This document shows, in pieces, positions 49,749 through 62,701 of a stretch of DNA of 64,000 nucleotides. The first letter of the stretch is position 1; the number at the start of each line of letters is the position of its first letter. A program made the position numbers and the translations under genes. The DNA is taken from contig NZ_CP024636.1 in assembly GCF_009728735.1 (NCBI RefSeq), positions 3,866,504 to 3,930,503 on the forward strand, read 5' to 3'. The DNA comes from Pantoea phytobeneficialis. GTDB taxonomy: Bacteria; Pseudomonadota; Gammaproteobacteria; Enterobacterales; Enterobacteriaceae. The notes under the pieces were generated by a model. That model did no database searches. It saw only the letters and a program-made list of their open reading frames with translations, and was not told the DNA's origin.

Positions 49749-52700
49749 TCACTTCTTGTCGTTTTCGCGCGGTTTGCGTAGCACTTCATTGATTTCCGGC
49801 TTATCCAGAGGGCCGCTGATGTGGTAACGCAATAGCGAAATTTTACTCCACAGTGGTCCCAGCACTTTACTGGCGGCAAATACCGCCGCGCCGACCACCG
49901 GGTTGATCACAAACGCGGTTGCGACGCCCACGGAGGCAGAGATCTCGGGTGCCACCACCGCTTCCATATCAATCTCGCGTTTCACCAGGTCCACTTTACC
50001 CTGCATGGCGATATCCGCTTCAAGACCATCCACCAGCAAGTTATCGGTATGCATCACGCCATTTTCAATCCATGCGGTGCCGTTGATCGAGTCAAAAAAG
50101 AAGCCCTGACTGAAGGTGTCGCTGAAATCAAAACGCAACTTACGCAGTAACGCATCAAAACTCATCAAACGCAGCAACTGTCCGGCACGGCCGGTATTCA
50201 CATCGGCGATTTGGCCTTTACCAAAATGGGATTTCAGCGTGCCACTCAGCGTCGGCTCTGAAGGTTGCCACGGCGCAGAACGCCAGTGCAAATCGTAGTC
50301 GACTTTAAAAGGCGCATCACGCAGCGGGGTGTTCACGCCAAACCAGTTGGTGGCATCGTTAATGTTTTTGCCACTCAGCGTCCCTTTCAGAGAAGTACGC
50401 TGCTCACCCGGTTTATTCACCCACTCACCATTGATACTCAGCTTCGAGCTACCGGTGTCCACCGAACCGTTAGTAAGTGCTAACGTATCGCCACGCGGTT
50501 GCAGCAGCGCCTGCATATGGCCAAATTTCTGCCCGCGCAGCCAGCACTCCTGGCAGCGCCATTGCAGAGCTGGCCAGCCGGAGAAGTTAATCGTGGTGTT
50601 GTCACTGAAAGGTGATGATGTTTCACCCTCTTTTCCTGCCCATTCCGGATTGTAATAGAGGTAACTCAGCGCCAGCTGCCACGGAGCATTTTGCGCAGTC
50701 ACCAGACTACCGCGTGCTTCGCGGCTATCCAACTGTACCTGAGTGTTACCGGTCGGCCCCTGAGTCACCGTCGCATTGACATCATGCCACTGCTGGCCCG
50801 CCAGGGTCAGCGCCGGTGTATGCAACGTGACATCACCCGGCAGCAACGCACCACCGACACTGGTTTCCCCCTGCGCATTGCGCGAACCACCCGTGCCTGC
50901 CAGCAATCCCATCCAGGCTTCACCGTTAATTTCCGGCAAATTCAGCACCATGCCGCGATTTTCCGGCAGCTTCGGCGTGGTTTTTGTATCGTTGAGCCAG
51001 ATACCACGATCGACCCGCAATTGAGGTTCCAGCAGCCAGCGGCTGTTAAAGCGATGATTTCCCAGCACGCTACCACTCAGTTCGAATCCGTTGAGATTAC
51101 CATTGGCGGAGATTGTCATCGGCATCGCCGCTCCCGCTTTCTTATCCAGCGGAGCAGGTAAGTGACTGCTTACATCTTTGCCATCACCACTCAGATCAAC
51201 CTTGTAGCTGGCCCCACCTTTATGCGGCAGAGTGATGTCGACATTCCCCTGCCACGCCAGGTTGCCGCTTAATTGGCTGGTGACTGTCGCGGGCAGCATC
51301 TTCAGCTTCGCCAGCTGCCAGTCGCCCAGCAGCTTAACGTTGACGCCAAAGTTGTCCGGGTTCTCCTGGGTACTGAAGCTGACGCCCACCGGCTGCCCGA
51401 ACCAGTTCGCCTGCATCTCCTCGCTTTCCAGGTTGCCATTGTTATAACGGAAGCGCCCGGTCAGGTTGTTCAGCGTGGTATTCAACGGTTTGATGTGCAA
51501 GCTGTTATTGTTCATCACCACATTACCGCTGGCATGAACCAGCTCGCCATCCAGCGGGATGTCGAGATTGAGATGGCCGCGGGTGTTGCCTTTAATCTGC
51601 AATTGTTGCAGGGCGGCCCCCAGCGTGGGTTTGAGCGGCGTTTGCTCGAAATAATCGGCAATCTGCTTGCCCTCACCACTCAGATCGCCGTCAATAATCA
51701 GCTTCTCTTTCAGGTAATCCGGGATGATCGCGCTGATATTGCGGGCGTCCACCTCTCCCAGTTTCGCCTGTTCGGCCTTCATCCACAGGCCGTCATTGAC
51801 GAAGTCGAGGTCAATGTCGAGATTATTGATTGCCGGCCAGCCGGGCTGGAATTGATAGGTAGCCTGACGTAACGGCACCCACACTTCAAACATGCCGTCG
51901 TTATGCTTAAACGGGAAGAGTGTCGGATCGCCGGCAAACAGCAAGGTGGCGTTATCCACCTGACCGCCTTTGATGGCATCGCTGAGATAGTGAGTCAGGC
52001 CGTGGCCCATCAGCGGTTCCGGGAAATAACGCCAGGCATCACCGGCATCGGTTACACGAATACCCGCCAGGATATCGAGACGCGGGGCTTTGCCGAGATT
52101 TTGCTGATAAAGAAAATCCCCGCGCGCCCATAGCGAACGCGCCTTCACGTCCAGTTGATGACCATCCAGTGTCAGGCCATTGTCATCATGTCGCCAGTTA
52201 AGCTTGCCGGTAACCTGCTGAATTTGTAGTGGAGCCTGGAACATGTCGCCGTAGGGCACTTCTGCCTGCCCCATCGCTACATCCAGCATGCCATTACTCA
52301 GGCTACCGCTGGCGCTGCCGCTCAGATTGCTGATGCCCGGTAACAGTTCCCAGTGCTGCCAGCTTAAATCTCGCCATTTGGCCTGAAGGCGGGTTTGCTC
52401 CGGCTGCTGCAACGGAATATCCAGCGCCAGCGCTTCAATCTGACCCTGCGGCTGTAGCGCCCGCCAGTTATCAAACATCGCCGGAGAGAGGGGCTGGAAC
52501 AGCGGCACCAGCGGTGCCAGACGTTGCAGATCCAGTTGGGTGGCACGCACGCGGATTTCCGGCGCGTTATTCGCCCCAAGCAACTGTTTATCTTCCGGTC
52601 TCCACAGCAGCGAGAAATGTCCCGGTGCCCAGGCGACACCATCGGTGCTGAGACGGGTTTGTGGTACGGACAGCATCCAGCCATTCTGGAAGCGCGACAG

Positions 52701-53564
52701 ATGGGCCGTTAAGCCGTCCACCTGCAACTGATGATCGCCCTGATCGCCACGCCAGCGCGCCCCGCCCTGACGTAACAGCAAATCGCCAGCATAGACATCG
52801 CCATCACGCAGGTTGACCCACGCGGCAAGACTGAAACGTGCACTTTCGAGGCTGGTGTTATCACGCAGCCAGCGGCCAATCCACGGGCGCACATCCACGT
52901 CATCCGCCTGCATCCAGATACGCCCGGTATCCAGCAAGCCATTATTATCGCTGAGGTCAAGACGTACCTGTACCACGCCATGCTGCCCGGTAAAACTGGA
53001 CAGGCTCACTTCCCCTTCCGCACGGTGCCGCGTTTTTTCGTTCAACCAGGTCAGGCGAGGGATCGCCAGCTCGGCGTGTTGTCCGGAGGGCGTGAGAAAA
53101 CGGATACTGCTGTCACGCAGGTCGAAGTGGTCAAACTGCCGCAGGAAAAGTTCGTTGATTTGCGTGGGTTTGAAGCTGTTTTTCTGTTCATCGCTGGTCA
53201 GGAGTTGGCGATTGAGTTCAAGGCGCATCTGCCAGAAGGTGAGATCACGAAACTGCCAGCGCCCCTGAAGCAACGACTGCCAGATATTCAGCGCCAGGTT
53301 GACCCTACCAATATGCATTTGCCCCTGATCTTTCAGGGCAATGTGCAGATCGCGGATCTGTAACGTGGGGCCGAAGTTTTCCCACCGGCCCTGCAACTCA
53401 CTGGCTTGTACCGGCACGCCAGTGACGCGCGATACGGCTTGCAAAATGTCGCTGCGGTAGCTGTTGAGATGCGGCATGACGAGGCGCAGCCCGCTGACCA
53501 GCAGCGCCACAATAACGATGATTGTGGCGAGCAGCAGTAACAAAATCCTCGGCAACCGCCTCAC
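49749..53564 (-). CDS. yhdP: YhdP, AsmA-like envelope lipid-transport protein
   Basis: 1271 residues (E. coli 1266). Inner-membrane-anchored AsmA-family protein. With TamB and YdbH it supports phospholipid transport to the outer membrane (established in E. coli). One N-terminal membrane anchor (about 5-28, ILLLLLATIIVIVALLVSGL) is followed by a very long beta-rich periplasmic region containing repeated AsmA-like strands. A DUF3971 portion lies in the middle and an AsmA C-terminal domain includes GQIADVNTGRAGQLLRLMSF. tamA, encoding the TamB partner, happens to lie at the other end of the window. Confidence 0.95.
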   Translation of the reverse strand: MRRLPRILLLLLATIIVIVALLVSGLRLVMPHLNSYRSDILQAVSRVTGVPVQASELQGRWENFGPTLQIRDLHIALKDQGQMHIGRVNLALNIWQSLLQGRWQFRDLTFWQMRLELNRQLLTSDEQKNSFKPTQINELFLRQFDHFDLRDSSIRFLTPSGQHAELAIPRLTWLNEKTRHRAEGEVSLSSFTGQHGVVQVRLDLSDNNGLLDTGRIWMQADDVDVRPWIGRWLRDNTSLESARFSLAAWVNLRDGDVYAGDLLLRQGGARWRGDQGDHQLQVDGLTAHLSRFQNGWMLSVPQTRLSTDGVAWAPGHFSLLWRPEDKQLLGANNAPEIRVRATQLDLQRLAPLVPLFQPLSPAMFDNWRALQPQGQIEALALDIPLQQPEQTRLQAKWRDLSWQHWELLPGISNLSGSASGSLSNGMLDVAMGQAEVPYGDMFQAPLQIQQVTGKLNWRHDDNGLTLDGHQLDVKARSLWARGDFLYQQNLGKAPRLDILAGIRVTDAGDAWRYFPEPLMGHGLTHYLSDAIKGGQVDNATLLFAGDPTLFPFKHNDGMFEVWVPLRQATYQFQPGWPAINNLDIDLDFVNDGLWMKAEQAKLGEVDARNISAIIPDYLKEKLIIDGDLSGEGKQIADYFEQTPLKPTLGAALQQLQIKGNTRGHLNLDIPLDGELVHASGNVVMNNNSLHIKPLNTTLNNLTGRFRYNNGNLESEEMQANWFGQPVGVSFSTQENPDNFGVNVKLLGDWQLAKLKMLPATVTSQLSGNLAWQGNVDITLPHKGGASYKVDLSGDGKDVSSHLPAPLDKKAGAAMPMTISANGNLNGFELSGSVLGNHRFNSRWLLEPQLRVDRGIWLNDTKTTPKLPENRGMVLNLPEINGEAWMGLLAGTGGSRNAQGETSVGGALLPGDVTLHTPALTLAGQQWHDVNATVTQGPTGNTQVQLDSREARGSLVTAQNAPWQLALSYLYYNPEWAGKEGETSSPFSDNTTINFSGWPALQWRCQECWLRGQKFGHMQALLQPRGDTLALTNGSVDTGSSKLSINGEWVNKPGEQRTSLKGTLSGKNINDATNWFGVNTPLRDAPFKVDYDLHWRSAPWQPSEPTLSGTLKSHFGKGQIADVNTGRAGQLLRLMSFDALLRKLRFDFSDTFSQGFFFDSINGTAWIENGVMHTDNLLVDGLEADIAMQGKVDLVKREIDMEAVVAPEISASVGVATAFVINPVVGAAVFAASKVLGPLWSKISLLRYHISGPLDKPEINEVLRKPRENDKK

Positions 53565-53730
53565 ACACCTCTCCTTGTCTTCCGCCGGATTACGGATCGA
53601 TACCTCTCATGCCCTGACCGTTATCAGTGCGGAACAATCGGGACGAAAGCGCATGTTAACCCAAAAAAGGGGGTATTTTTAGCCCGATTCCATGACAAAA
53701 CGTCGTGCAAGGCCAGCATTAACAAGAAAA

Positions 53731-55200
53731 TTACATCATCACAACGTCAAACTGCTCCTGCGTGTAGAGCGGCTCAACATGGACTTTCACCTGTTTGCCG
53801 ACGAAGATCTCAACTTCGGCTAACGCATGTGATTCATCGCTCTTCAGCGCTTCCCCCACCGCCGGTGACACGTACACCAGGAAACGGTCTGAATCGTAGG
53901 CATGGTGGACACGCACGATCTCACGCATGATCTCGTAGCAAACAGTTTCCACCGTTTTCAGCGTGCCGCGTCCTTTGCACACCGGACAATCAGCACACAG
54001 CACATGCTCGATACTTTCGCGCGTGCGTTTGCGGGTCATCTCAACCAGCCCAAGCGCTGAGAAACCGTTGATCCCGGTTTTAACCCGATCTTTACTCAAC
54101 GCGCTTTCCAGCGAATGCAACACCCGGCGGCGATGGTCATCGTTACTCATATCGATGAAATCGATGATGATAATGCCGCCAAGATTGCGCAACCGTAGCT
54201 GACGAGCAATTGCCTGTGTCGCTTCGATATTGGTGTTGAAAATGGTTTCGTCCAGATTGCGATGGCCAACAAACGCACCGGTATTGATGTCGATGGTGGT
54301 CATGGCTTCGGTTTGATCGATGATCAGATAACCGCCGGACTTCAATTCAACTTTGCGATCAAGCGAACGCTGGATCTCATTCTCCACATCGTAGAGATCA
54401 AAGATGGGTTGTTTGCCGCTATACAGCTCCAGCTTGCTGGCCATCTCCGGGATATATTCACCGGTGAATTCCACCAGCAGATCGCAGGTCAGACGCGAGT
54501 CTACGCGGATGCGGTCCAACGCGGCCCCGGCGAAATCTCGCAACACACGCTGCGCCAGCGCCAGTTCGCCATACAGCAGGCAACGGGTCTGGTTACGCTT
54601 TTTGCGCTCACTGACTTTGGTCCACAAACGCTTGAGGAATGCAGCATCCTGCGCCAACTCTTCCTCGCCAATGCCTTCAGCAGCAGTACGGATGATAAAG
54701 CCACCAAGATCATCACAATAGGCGGCCACTACCGCTTTCAGGCGTTCGCGCTCCGCTTCGCTTTCAATACGCTGAGAAACGCCAACGTGTGAGGCTCCCG
54801 GCATAAATACCAGATAACGCGAAGGCAGGGTAATGTCGGTGGTCAGGCGTGCACCTTTGGTGCCAAGCGGATCTTTGACCACCTGTACCATCAGGTCCTG
54901 CCCCTGACGCACCAGTTCGGCAATATCGCGTACGCTGAAATTCTTCTGCTCATCACCGGCAACACATTCGGTGTGCGGCATGATATCGGAAGCGTGCAGA
55001 AAGGCAGCCTTATCAAGGCCAATGTCGACAAACGCCGCCTGCATGCCGGGTAGCACACGGCTGACGCGTCCTTTATAGATGTTGCCCACAATGCCACGGC
55101 GCGCTTCGCGCTCGATGTGGATTTCCTGCAAAATGCCGCCATCAATATAGGCGACGCGCGTTTCAGAGGGTGTCACATTTACCAGCAGTTCAGCCGTCAT
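53731..55200 (-). CDS. rng: RNase G
   Basis: 489 residues, as in E. coli. Endoribonuclease of the RNase E/G family that matures the 16S rRNA 5' end and cuts some mRNAs. S1 domain (about 35-125, [20 protein letters not shown]), RNase-H-like and 5'-sensor regions, catalytic acidic motif [13 protein letters not shown] and [24 protein letters not shown] DNase I region, then the zinc-link CPVCKGRG. There is no RNase E-type C-terminal scaffold. The start overlaps the yhdE stop by 11 bp. Confidence 0.97.
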   Translation of the reverse strand: MTAELLVNVTPSETRVAYIDGGILQEIHIEREARRGIVGNIYKGRVSRVLPGMQAAFVDIGLDKAAFLHASDIMPHTECVAGDEQKNFSVRDIAELVRQGQDLMVQVVKDPLGTKGARLTTDITLPSRYLVFMPGASHVGVSQRIESEAERERLKAVVAAYCDDLGGFIIRTAAEGIGEEELAQDAAFLKRLWTKVSERKKRNQTRCLLYGELALAQRVLRDFAGAALDRIRVDSRLTCDLLVEFTGEYIPEMASKLELYSGKQPIFDLYDVENEIQRSLDRKVELKSGGYLIIDQTEAMTTIDINTGAFVGHRNLDETIFNTNIEATQAIARQLRLRNLGGIIIIDFIDMSNDDHRRRVLHSLESALSKDRVKTGINGFSALGLVEMTRKRTRESIEHVLCADCPVCKGRGTLKTVETVCYEIMREIVRVHHAYDSDRFLVYVSPAVGEALKSDESHALAEVEIFVGKQVKVHVEPLYTQEQFDVVMM

Positions 55201-55783
55201 CTTGTCCCCTTAGCGCACGCAGCGACTGGAAATTGCTGAGCAACTCTCCGGTCTCAACCAGCGGTAACCCCACCACTGCGTGATAGCTTCCATTAATTTT
55301 GCGGACAAAGTTTCCGCCAATGCCCTGTATCCCGTAAGCGCCGGCTTTATCCATCGGTTCGCCACTGGCGATATAGTGCGCAATTTCTTCTGCCGTGATC
55401 TTGCGGAAAGTCACGTCTGTAACAACCAGGCAATCCAGCTGTCGCTGACGATCGGCCAACGCCACTGCGGTCATAACCTGATGTGTCTGCCCGGAAAGCT
55501 TACTCAGCATCTGCTGAGCATGGTCGGCATCGCGTGGTTTTTCCAGCACTTCGCCATTCAAAACCACGATGGTGTCAGCACCCAGTACCGGCAGATCCTG
55601 CGGGGCAACCTTCACACCAGCCGAAGCTTTATCACGCGCCAGACGGCAGACATAGGCTTCAGCAGCCTCTTCAGGCTGACGCTGCTCTTCCACATCCGTG
55701 ATCAGACGTTCAAATTGCAGGCCAAGCTGCGTCAACAGCTCACGTCGACGCGGTGAACCGGAAGCCAGGTACAGGGTTATCAT
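55190..55783 (-). CDS. yhdE: YhdE, Maf-family dTTP/UTP pyrophosphatase
   Basis: 197 residues (E. coli 197). House-cleaning nucleoside-triphosphate pyrophosphatase acting on dTTP, UTP and some modified nucleotides. The Maf signature [15 protein letters not shown] (about 7-21) and the conserved [20 protein letters not shown] are present, as is [13 protein letters not shown] near the C-terminus. In the mreC-mreD-yhdE-rng series: 8 bp after mreD and overlapping rng. Confidence 0.96.
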   Translation of the reverse strand: MITLYLASGSPRRRELLTQLGLQFERLITDVEEQRQPEEAAEAYVCRLARDKASAGVKVAPQDLPVLGADTIVVLNGEVLEKPRDADHAQQMLSKLSGQTHQVMTAVALADRQRQLDCLVVTDVTFRKITAEEIAHYIASGEPMDKAGAYGIQGIGGNFVRKINGSYHAVVGLPLVETGELLSNFQSLRALRGQDDG

Positions 55784-55791
55784 AGTTTTCC

Positions 55792-56280
55792 TTACTGAAC
55801 AGCGAACTGACGGCGAATCTTTCTCATTAATAAGAATAGCCAGGGCCAGAGAATGCCGTCGACAACGCTACTCCAGAAGATTTCCGGACGAAAGGAGACA
55901 TTGATCACCAAAAATTCCGCCCAGAAAACAATAACATCCACCGCCAGCGATAGCACCATAACCATTAATGCCTGCTGCCACAACGCTAAGTTACGGAAAA
56001 GCTGGAATTTAAAGGCTACCAGATAGGCGATGATACTCAACGCCAGCGCACGTACGCCCAGCGTTGAGCCTGCCACCAGGTCCATGATGGCACCCAGCAC
56101 GAAGCCAGTACCCACATTCACCCGATGTGGCAGCGCCATTACCCAATAGATCAGGATCAGCAACAACCACGATGGCCGGAACATGTAGATTTGTTCGGGC
56201 CAGGGCATGATTTGCAGGATGAGGGCAATCAGAAAGGACAGCCAGATAACCCATCGGCCCTGGCTGCGATAGCTACTCAA
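55792..56280 (-). CDS. mreD: MreD, rod-shape membrane protein
   Basis: 162 residues (E. coli 162). Five or so hydrophobic segments, beginning [19 protein letters not shown]; part of the elongasome that sets rod shape, joining MreC to MreB and RodA/PBP2. Its ATG overlaps the end of mreC by 4 bp, so the two are translationally coupled. No anomalies. Confidence 0.95.
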   Translation of the reverse strand: MSSYRSQGRWVIWLSFLIALILQIMPWPEQIYMFRPSWLLLILIYWVMALPHRVNVGTGFVLGAIMDLVAGSTLGVRALALSIIAYLVAFKFQLFRNLALWQQALMVMVLSLAVDVIVFWAEFLVINVSFRPEIFWSSVVDGILWPWLFLLMRKIRRQFAVQ

Positions 56281-57302
56281 GGCTGGCCTCCACGCGAGTT
56301 CGCCGGTGTTACCTGCGAACTACTGCCACTATTGGCAGGTGCGGGTGGTCCCATTTGTTGACTGGCTGGTGCAGGTGGCCCCATTTCACCGGCGGGCGGT
56401 AACACTTGCGGCATCATCTGCATTAAACGTTCATTAGCGACACGATGCACTTCATCCGGCGCCATTGGCATATCGCCGTTACGATCGGCACCCCACAGCA
56501 GCAGCAGATAGCGCAGACGCTGTAAGCCCGCCGTTGGATGGGCCTGGATAATGGTGTACGCACGCTGCGTATCCACTTTCACCGATGACACCACACCCAC
56601 CGGATAACCTTCCGGGAAGCGACCACCCAAGCCCGAGGTCACCAGCACATCACCCACACGAATGTCGATGTTGCCCGGTAAATGTTCGAGTTGCAGGTCT
56701 TCATTACAGCCGTTACCGGCCGCAATCACGCGGATATCATTACGCAGCACCTGAATAGGCAGCGCATGGGAAGCATCACAGATCAGCAGCACACGGCTGG
56801 TCACCTGACCTACCGCCACCACCTGTCCGACAACACCTTTATCGCTGATCACCGGCTGGCCTTCGTAAACGCCGTTTACGCTGCCCTTGTCGATAACCAC
56901 CTGATCGGTGTAGGGATCGGTGCCAGTGGAGATCACCTGCGTCACCATTTTGTGTTCATCCTGACGCAGCGGTGAGCCAAGCAGCTCGCGAAGACGCGCG
57001 TTTTCCTGCTTGTATTGCCCCAGCATGAGCAGGTCGCTGTTCTTCAGGAAGAGTTCACGGCGCAGTGCTTTGTTTTCCTGCTCCAACTGCTGGCGAGATG
57101 CCAGCGTGGCAGAGACGCCGTCAAGCAGCTCTCTTGGCCCGTTTGCCAGGAAGTAAAAGGGACTGACCGAGGTGTCCAGGTAGTTGCGGATCTGGGAAAA
57201 AGAGCCCACGCGACTATCAGCGATAATAATCGCGATCGCCACAATGACTGCCAGAAAAAGGCGCAACTGCAGGGATGGCCCCCTGCTAAAAATCGGCTTC
57301 AT
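56277..57302 (-). CDS. mreC: MreC, rod-shape periplasmic scaffold
   Basis: 341 residues (E. coli 367). Bitopic protein: short cytoplasmic N-terminus, membrane segment (about 12-29, [20 protein letters not shown]), coiled coil (about 65-105, [18 protein letters not shown]) and two beta-barrel domains. The C-terminal tail is Pro/Ala/Gly-rich with the local repeat MGPPAPA occurring twice. The difference from E. coli length is in this tail. It starts 195 bp after mreB. Confidence 0.96.
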   Translation of the reverse strand: MKPIFSRGPSLQLRLFLAVIVAIAIIIADSRVGSFSQIRNYLDTSVSPFYFLANGPRELLDGVSATLASRQQLEQENKALRRELFLKNSDLLMLGQYKQENARLRELLGSPLRQDEHKMVTQVISTGTDPYTDQVVIDKGSVNGVYEGQPVISDKGVVGQVVAVGQVTSRVLLICDASHALPIQVLRNDIRVIAAGNGCNEDLQLEHLPGNIDIRVGDVLVTSGLGGRFPEGYPVGVVSSVKVDTQRAYTIIQAHPTAGLQRLRYLLLLWGADRNGDMPMAPDEVHRVANERLMQMMPQVLPPAGEMGPPAPASQQMGPPAPANSGSSSQVTPANSRGGQP

Positions 57303-57497
57303 AAAATCTGCGTGTTCCTCGACATCAGGGAAGAAGCGCGGGTGTTAAGACCTGCGCCTCCATGGCTGGACGCATCATAGTCATATCCCCTTTCTTCAAA
57401 TTGCAGGTACGCTGATTACATGCGTTCCCACAGCCTGAATAAGGGGTCAGGCGCTAATTCCCTGCGCAATTTGACCAGGGTCACAGCCGATGAGGAT

Positions 57498-58851
<1,354 letters not shown>

Positions 58852-60798
58852 CTATATCCGGTAACGTTGCGAATGCTTTTTCACGTTACTGTTCACCGGC
58901 AGCGACGGCGCAAAAAAATCGCCCTGCCCGCCGGATACGCCAAGCCCCGCCAGCGTTTGCCACTCCGCACGCGTACGTACGCCAGCCGCAAATACCTGAG
59001 TCGGCGTGGACTTACACACCTCCAACAGGCTTTGCACAAAAAGCTGATTTTCCGTGCGTCGTTCAATATTGCGCACCAGACCGGGGTCCAGTTTGATTAA
59101 CTCAACGGGAAATTGCTTGATGTAGGCGCTGCTTACTACCGTTAACCCCGCCTGGTTGACGGCGATGCGACAACCAAACGCACTGAGCATTTTGAAAACC
59201 GGCACTAAACGGTTGATGTGTTGACAAACATCCGCCTCGGCAAGTTCAAATAAAAAGCGTTTTCTTTGCGATTTACTGCACTGGAGTAAAAGTTTTTGCA
59301 ACCAGCGCTGAAAAGAACGCTGTACCAGTGAATCAATATTCACCGGCAACGCCAGCGTTTCATCGGGCCACACCTCTGATAACGCAGCGATACGGGTCAC
59401 CATCTGACGGTCCCAGCTTTCAGCCATGCCCAGTTGCTGTACCAACGGCATGAACTCCGCCGACACCACTTCTTTATCACCATCAAAGACGCGAGCCAGC
59501 ATCTCACGGTGATGGACTTTACCGTCCAACAACACGGCGGGCTTCTGATACAAACGTGGTCCACCACGGCTCTGGGTGTTCTCCAGCAAGGTGCGCCAGC
59601 GCACGCTGCCACGTCCCATCTCAAGAGGGTTGCCCTCGCCAATTGACCAGCTGTTCCCCCCTTGCAACGCCGCACGACGGGTCGCCATTTCAACATTTTC
59701 CATCACCTGCGGCACGCTTTGCCCGCTGCGCCAGGCGCTGATACCAATATGGATAAGATCATCGCGATCCAGCATGCGCATCGGTGGCAATGAATCCACC
59801 GCATTGATCAGTTGATCGGCAATACTGTTCGCTTCTTTCAGGGTGCGGTGCGGCAGCAGCACCGCGAAGTCGCTGCGGAAATAGCGCGCCAGCAAGGCGC
59901 CAGGATAACGCAGCACAAAGGTCGACAACATGTTAATCAGGTCAAAAAGATACTCTTCAGCCAGTGCCGGACCGAGGGTTTCATGATGCGTTTCGAGATC
60001 GGGCAAACGTACCATCATCACCACGCCATGCGTGCCGACATCTTCCTGATCTTCTAACAGGGTCGCCAGTTGGTTGTCGAAGAACAATCGATTATTCAGA
60101 CCGGTACGGGAATCCTGCGCGGCAAAGGTGCGAATTAAAGTGTCGATACGCAGTCGCTGTTCGCCTGCTTCGCGTAAATCATGTAGCAGCAGATCAATGG
60201 CGTGGCTGGCTTTGGGCGGCCATTCCGACTCCTCTCCAACGCGCGACTGACGATCGCCCGCCAGAATACGTTCCGAGCGCGCTTCCAACCGCTCCATATT
60301 GCGCCAGTGACGGTTCAGCCAGCGATGCGTCATCACCAACAGCGAGGCCATGATCAGCACCACGCTAAAAATAACGATCAAGGTGTAGGCACCCGTGAAG
60401 GAACGAAACCAGGTTTTGGCCGGGTCCAGTACCACAACGCGCAGCGACAGACCGGATGAGTGCACCAGCGGCAGATCAAACTGAATAAAGCGGTTTGGCT
60501 CATCCTCCAGCATCGGGTTTTCATGGCGAGCCAGGCGAAACAACATGCGGTCACCGCTGTGTAATTCGAGTTGTTCAGCATTGATAACCGGCATCAGACG
60601 CGTCAGCCATTGCGTCAGATCCTGGGGCGACTGGGTGAGCAGGGCTTTGTCGACTTCGGTAGCCAGCGTTTGTACGCGGGTTTCAACGCGCTGCTGTGAT
60701 AGCCAGATAAAACTAAAAGCGCAGCCGACCAGCATCAGTAACATCGCCAGTAAGCTTAATAATGTAATAAACGCAGAAAACTTCGTGGTTAATCGCAT
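58852..60798 (-). CDS. csrD: CsrD, regulator of CsrB/CsrC small-RNA decay
   Basis: 648 residues (E. coli 646). Membrane protein with two segments near residues 8-32 and 135-158, a HAMP-like region, and degenerate GGDEF and EAL domains. The GGDEF signature is replaced by FRSDF and the EAL motif by EML, so neither synthesis nor breakdown of cyclic-di-GMP is expected. In E. coli CsrD targets the CsrA-sequestering RNAs CsrB and CsrC for RNase E. ATG 60798 gives the conserved MRLTTKFSAF start; the frame stays open to 60948. Confidence 0.95.
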   Translation of the reverse strand: MRLTTKFSAFITLLSLLAMLLMLVGCAFSFIWLSQQRVETRVQTLATEVDKALLTQSPQDLTQWLTRLMPVINAEQLELHSGDRMLFRLARHENPMLEDEPNRFIQFDLPLVHSSGLSLRVVVLDPAKTWFRSFTGAYTLIVIFSVVLIMASLLVMTHRWLNRHWRNMERLEARSERILAGDRQSRVGEESEWPPKASHAIDLLLHDLREAGEQRLRIDTLIRTFAAQDSRTGLNNRLFFDNQLATLLEDQEDVGTHGVVMMVRLPDLETHHETLGPALAEEYLFDLINMLSTFVLRYPGALLARYFRSDFAVLLPHRTLKEANSIADQLINAVDSLPPMRMLDRDDLIHIGISAWRSGQSVPQVMENVEMATRRAALQGGNSWSIGEGNPLEMGRGSVRWRTLLENTQSRGGPRLYQKPAVLLDGKVHHREMLARVFDGDKEVVSAEFMPLVQQLGMAESWDRQMVTRIAALSEVWPDETLALPVNIDSLVQRSFQRWLQKLLLQCSKSQRKRFLFELAEADVCQHINRLVPVFKMLSAFGCRIAVNQAGLTVVSSAYIKQFPVELIKLDPGLVRNIERRTENQLFVQSLLEVCKSTPTQVFAAGVRTRAEWQTLAGLGVSGGQGDFFAPSLPVNSNVKKHSQRYRI

Positions 60799-61093
60799 CC
60801 CTGTGCCTGTAATCACTGCGGTTATGAATGGAAAAGAACCGTCTGCACGAGCCTCACTGGCGCAAACCTGAGCAAAATAGCATAAATCACCGTCTGAAAC
60901 AGCGTTCCGCCGAGATCGCGGTGCAGACAAAGGCGAGTATAACGACAAACATCGTCCACCTGACTTTCACCGGATTTTTTTCGTCCTATTCTCAAGATAA
61001 GCGCAACCAGGAAATTTCACATTTTGCCGCACTTACTGGCAGGCTGCGCAGGGTTTGATCATGCTTGCTTTATTTATGCAGCCGGAGAATTCC

Positions 61094-62098
61094 ATGAAGA
61101 CAAAGCATTCCCTTTCTGAAGCTGATGTCACGCCAGAAAGCATCTTTAATATGCAGCGTCGTCAGGTGCTGAAAGCGCTCGGATTAGGTGCCGTTGCTGC
61201 CAGCCTGTCGGGCGGCGCCCAGGCCGATGTCCTGAGTTGGTTTAAAGGTAACGATCGTCCCGCAGCCCCGGCCGGTAAAGCGCTGCAATTTAGTAAACCG
61301 CCCGCCTGGCAGGCCGATTTGCCGTTAACGCCATTCGATAAAGTCGCAGGCTACAATAATTTCTACGAATTTGGCCTGGATAAGGCAGATCCAGCGGCCA
61401 ATGCCGGGACATTAAAAACCGATCCCTGGCAGTTACGTATTGAAGGTGAAGTCGCCAAACCGATCACGCTGGATATGGATGACATCTTTAAACGTTTTGC
61501 GATGGAGCAGCGGATATATCGCATGCGCTGCGTAGAGGCCTGGTCAATGGTGATCCCCTGGGTGGGATTTGAGCTGAACAAGCTGCTGAAACTGGCAGAA
61601 CCCACCAGCAACGCCCGTTTTGTTGCGTTCCAGACGTTATATGCCCCGGATCAAATGCCCGGTCAGAAAGACCGCTTTATTGGCGGTGGACTGGATTATC
61701 CCTATGTTGAGGGGCTACGTATGGATGAAGCCATGCATCCGCTCACTCTGCTCAGCACCGGCGTGTATGGCAAAGCATTACCTCCGCAAAATGGTGCCCC
61801 AATCCGCCTGACGGTACCGTGGAAGTATGGTTTCAAAGGCATCAAGTCGATTGTCAAAATTACCCTGACGCACGATCAGCCGCCCACCACCTGGAACCAG
61901 ATCGCCGCAAATGAATATGGTTTCTATGCCAACGTTAACCCGCATGTTGACCATCCGCGCTGGTCACAAGCCACCGAGCGTTTTATCGGTCCGGGAGGTA
62001 TTTTGAAGGTAGAACGGCAACCAACGCTGCTGTTTAACGGTTATGCCAAAGAGGTCGCTTCGTTGTATCACGGGCTGGATTTACGGGAGAACTATTGA
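61094..62098 (+). CDS. msrP: MsrP (YedY), periplasmic methionine-sulfoxide reductase, molybdopterin subunit
   Basis: 334 residues, as in E. coli. Repairs oxidised methionine in envelope proteins. Twin-arginine signal ([12 protein letters not shown]) with cleavage near AQA, then the sulfite-oxidase-fold molybdopterin domain. The molybdenum-ligand Cys lies in [15 protein letters not shown]; also [20 protein letters not shown] and [20 protein letters not shown] 61094 follows GGAGAA; the frame is open upstream to 61055. It is adjacent to msrQ (no gap), so the two form an operon. In E. coli the pair lies elsewhere in the chromosome. Confidence 0.96.
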   Translation: MKTKHSLSEADVTPESIFNMQRRQVLKALGLGAVAASLSGGAQADVLSWFKGNDRPAAPAGKALQFSKPPAWQADLPLTPFDKVAGYNNFYEFGLDKADPAANAGTLKTDPWQLRIEGEVAKPITLDMDDIFKRFAMEQRIYRMRCVEAWSMVIPWVGFELNKLLKLAEPTSNARFVAFQTLYAPDQMPGQKDRFIGGGLDYPYVEGLRMDEAMHPLTLLSTGVYGKALPPQNGAPIRLTVPWKYGFKGIKSIVKITLTHDQPPTTWNQIAANEYGFYANVNPHVDHPRWSQATERFIGPGGILKVERQPTLLFNGYAKEVASLYHGLDLRENY

Positions 62099-62701
62099 GT
62101 GCGCCTGACATTACGTCATATCACCTGGCTTAAAGTGGTGCTGCACCTGGCGGCTTTTTTACCGTTCGTCTGGTTGTTTTTCGCCGCTAATCAGGGTTGG
62201 TTAAGTGCCGATCCGGCCAAAGATATCCAACATTTTACCGGCAGAATGGCGCTTAAATTGTTGCTGGCGACCTTGCTGGTCAGCCCGTTAACCCGCTATG
62301 CCAAACAACCGCTGCTGATTCGTACCCGCCGCCTGCTGGGTTTGTGGTGCTTTGCCTGGGCCTGTCTGCACCTGACAAGCTACTACTTGCTGGAACTTGG
62401 CGTCGATAATCTGCGATTACTCGGCAGCGAACTGGTTTCCCGACCCTATCTGACCTTGGGGATTATCTGCTGGGTGATCCTGTTCGCATTGGCCGTCACC
62501 TCCTTCCAACGCGCACAACGCAAACTGGGACGGCGCTGGCAAACGCTGCATAATGGTATCTATCTGGTGGCGATCCTCGCCCCCATTCACTATCTTTGGT
62601 CTGTTAAAGTCCTGTCACCACAGCCGTTGATCTATGCCCTGCTGGCGCTACTACTGTTAGCCTGGCGTTACAATAAGTTGCGAAAACTCCTGTCCAGATA
62701 A
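62099..62701 (+). CDS. msrQ: MsrQ (YedZ), haem-binding membrane subunit of MsrPQ
   Basis: 200 residues (E. coli 211). Six-helix haem b protein that passes electrons from the quinone pool to MsrP. Membrane segments begin at [20 protein letters not shown]; histidines such as those in [21 protein letters not shown] helices, CLHLTSYY and [10 protein letters not shown] are candidate haem ligands. It starts with GTG directly after the msrP stop (TGAGTG), indicating translational coupling. Confidence 0.94.
   Translation: MRLTLRHITWLKVVLHLAAFLPFVWLFFAANQGWLSADPAKDIQHFTGRMALKLLLATLLVSPLTRYAKQPLLIRTRRLLGLWCFAWACLHLTSYYLLELGVDNLRLLGSELVSRPYLTLGIICWVILFALAVTSFQRAQRKLGRRWQTLHNGIYLVAILAPIHYLWSVKVLSPQPLIYALLALLLLAWRYNKLRKLLSR

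Noticed and set aside
51273..51872. 199-residue plus-strand open frame
   Set aside because: It is antisense to yhdP with no domain signal, a consequence of high GC content.
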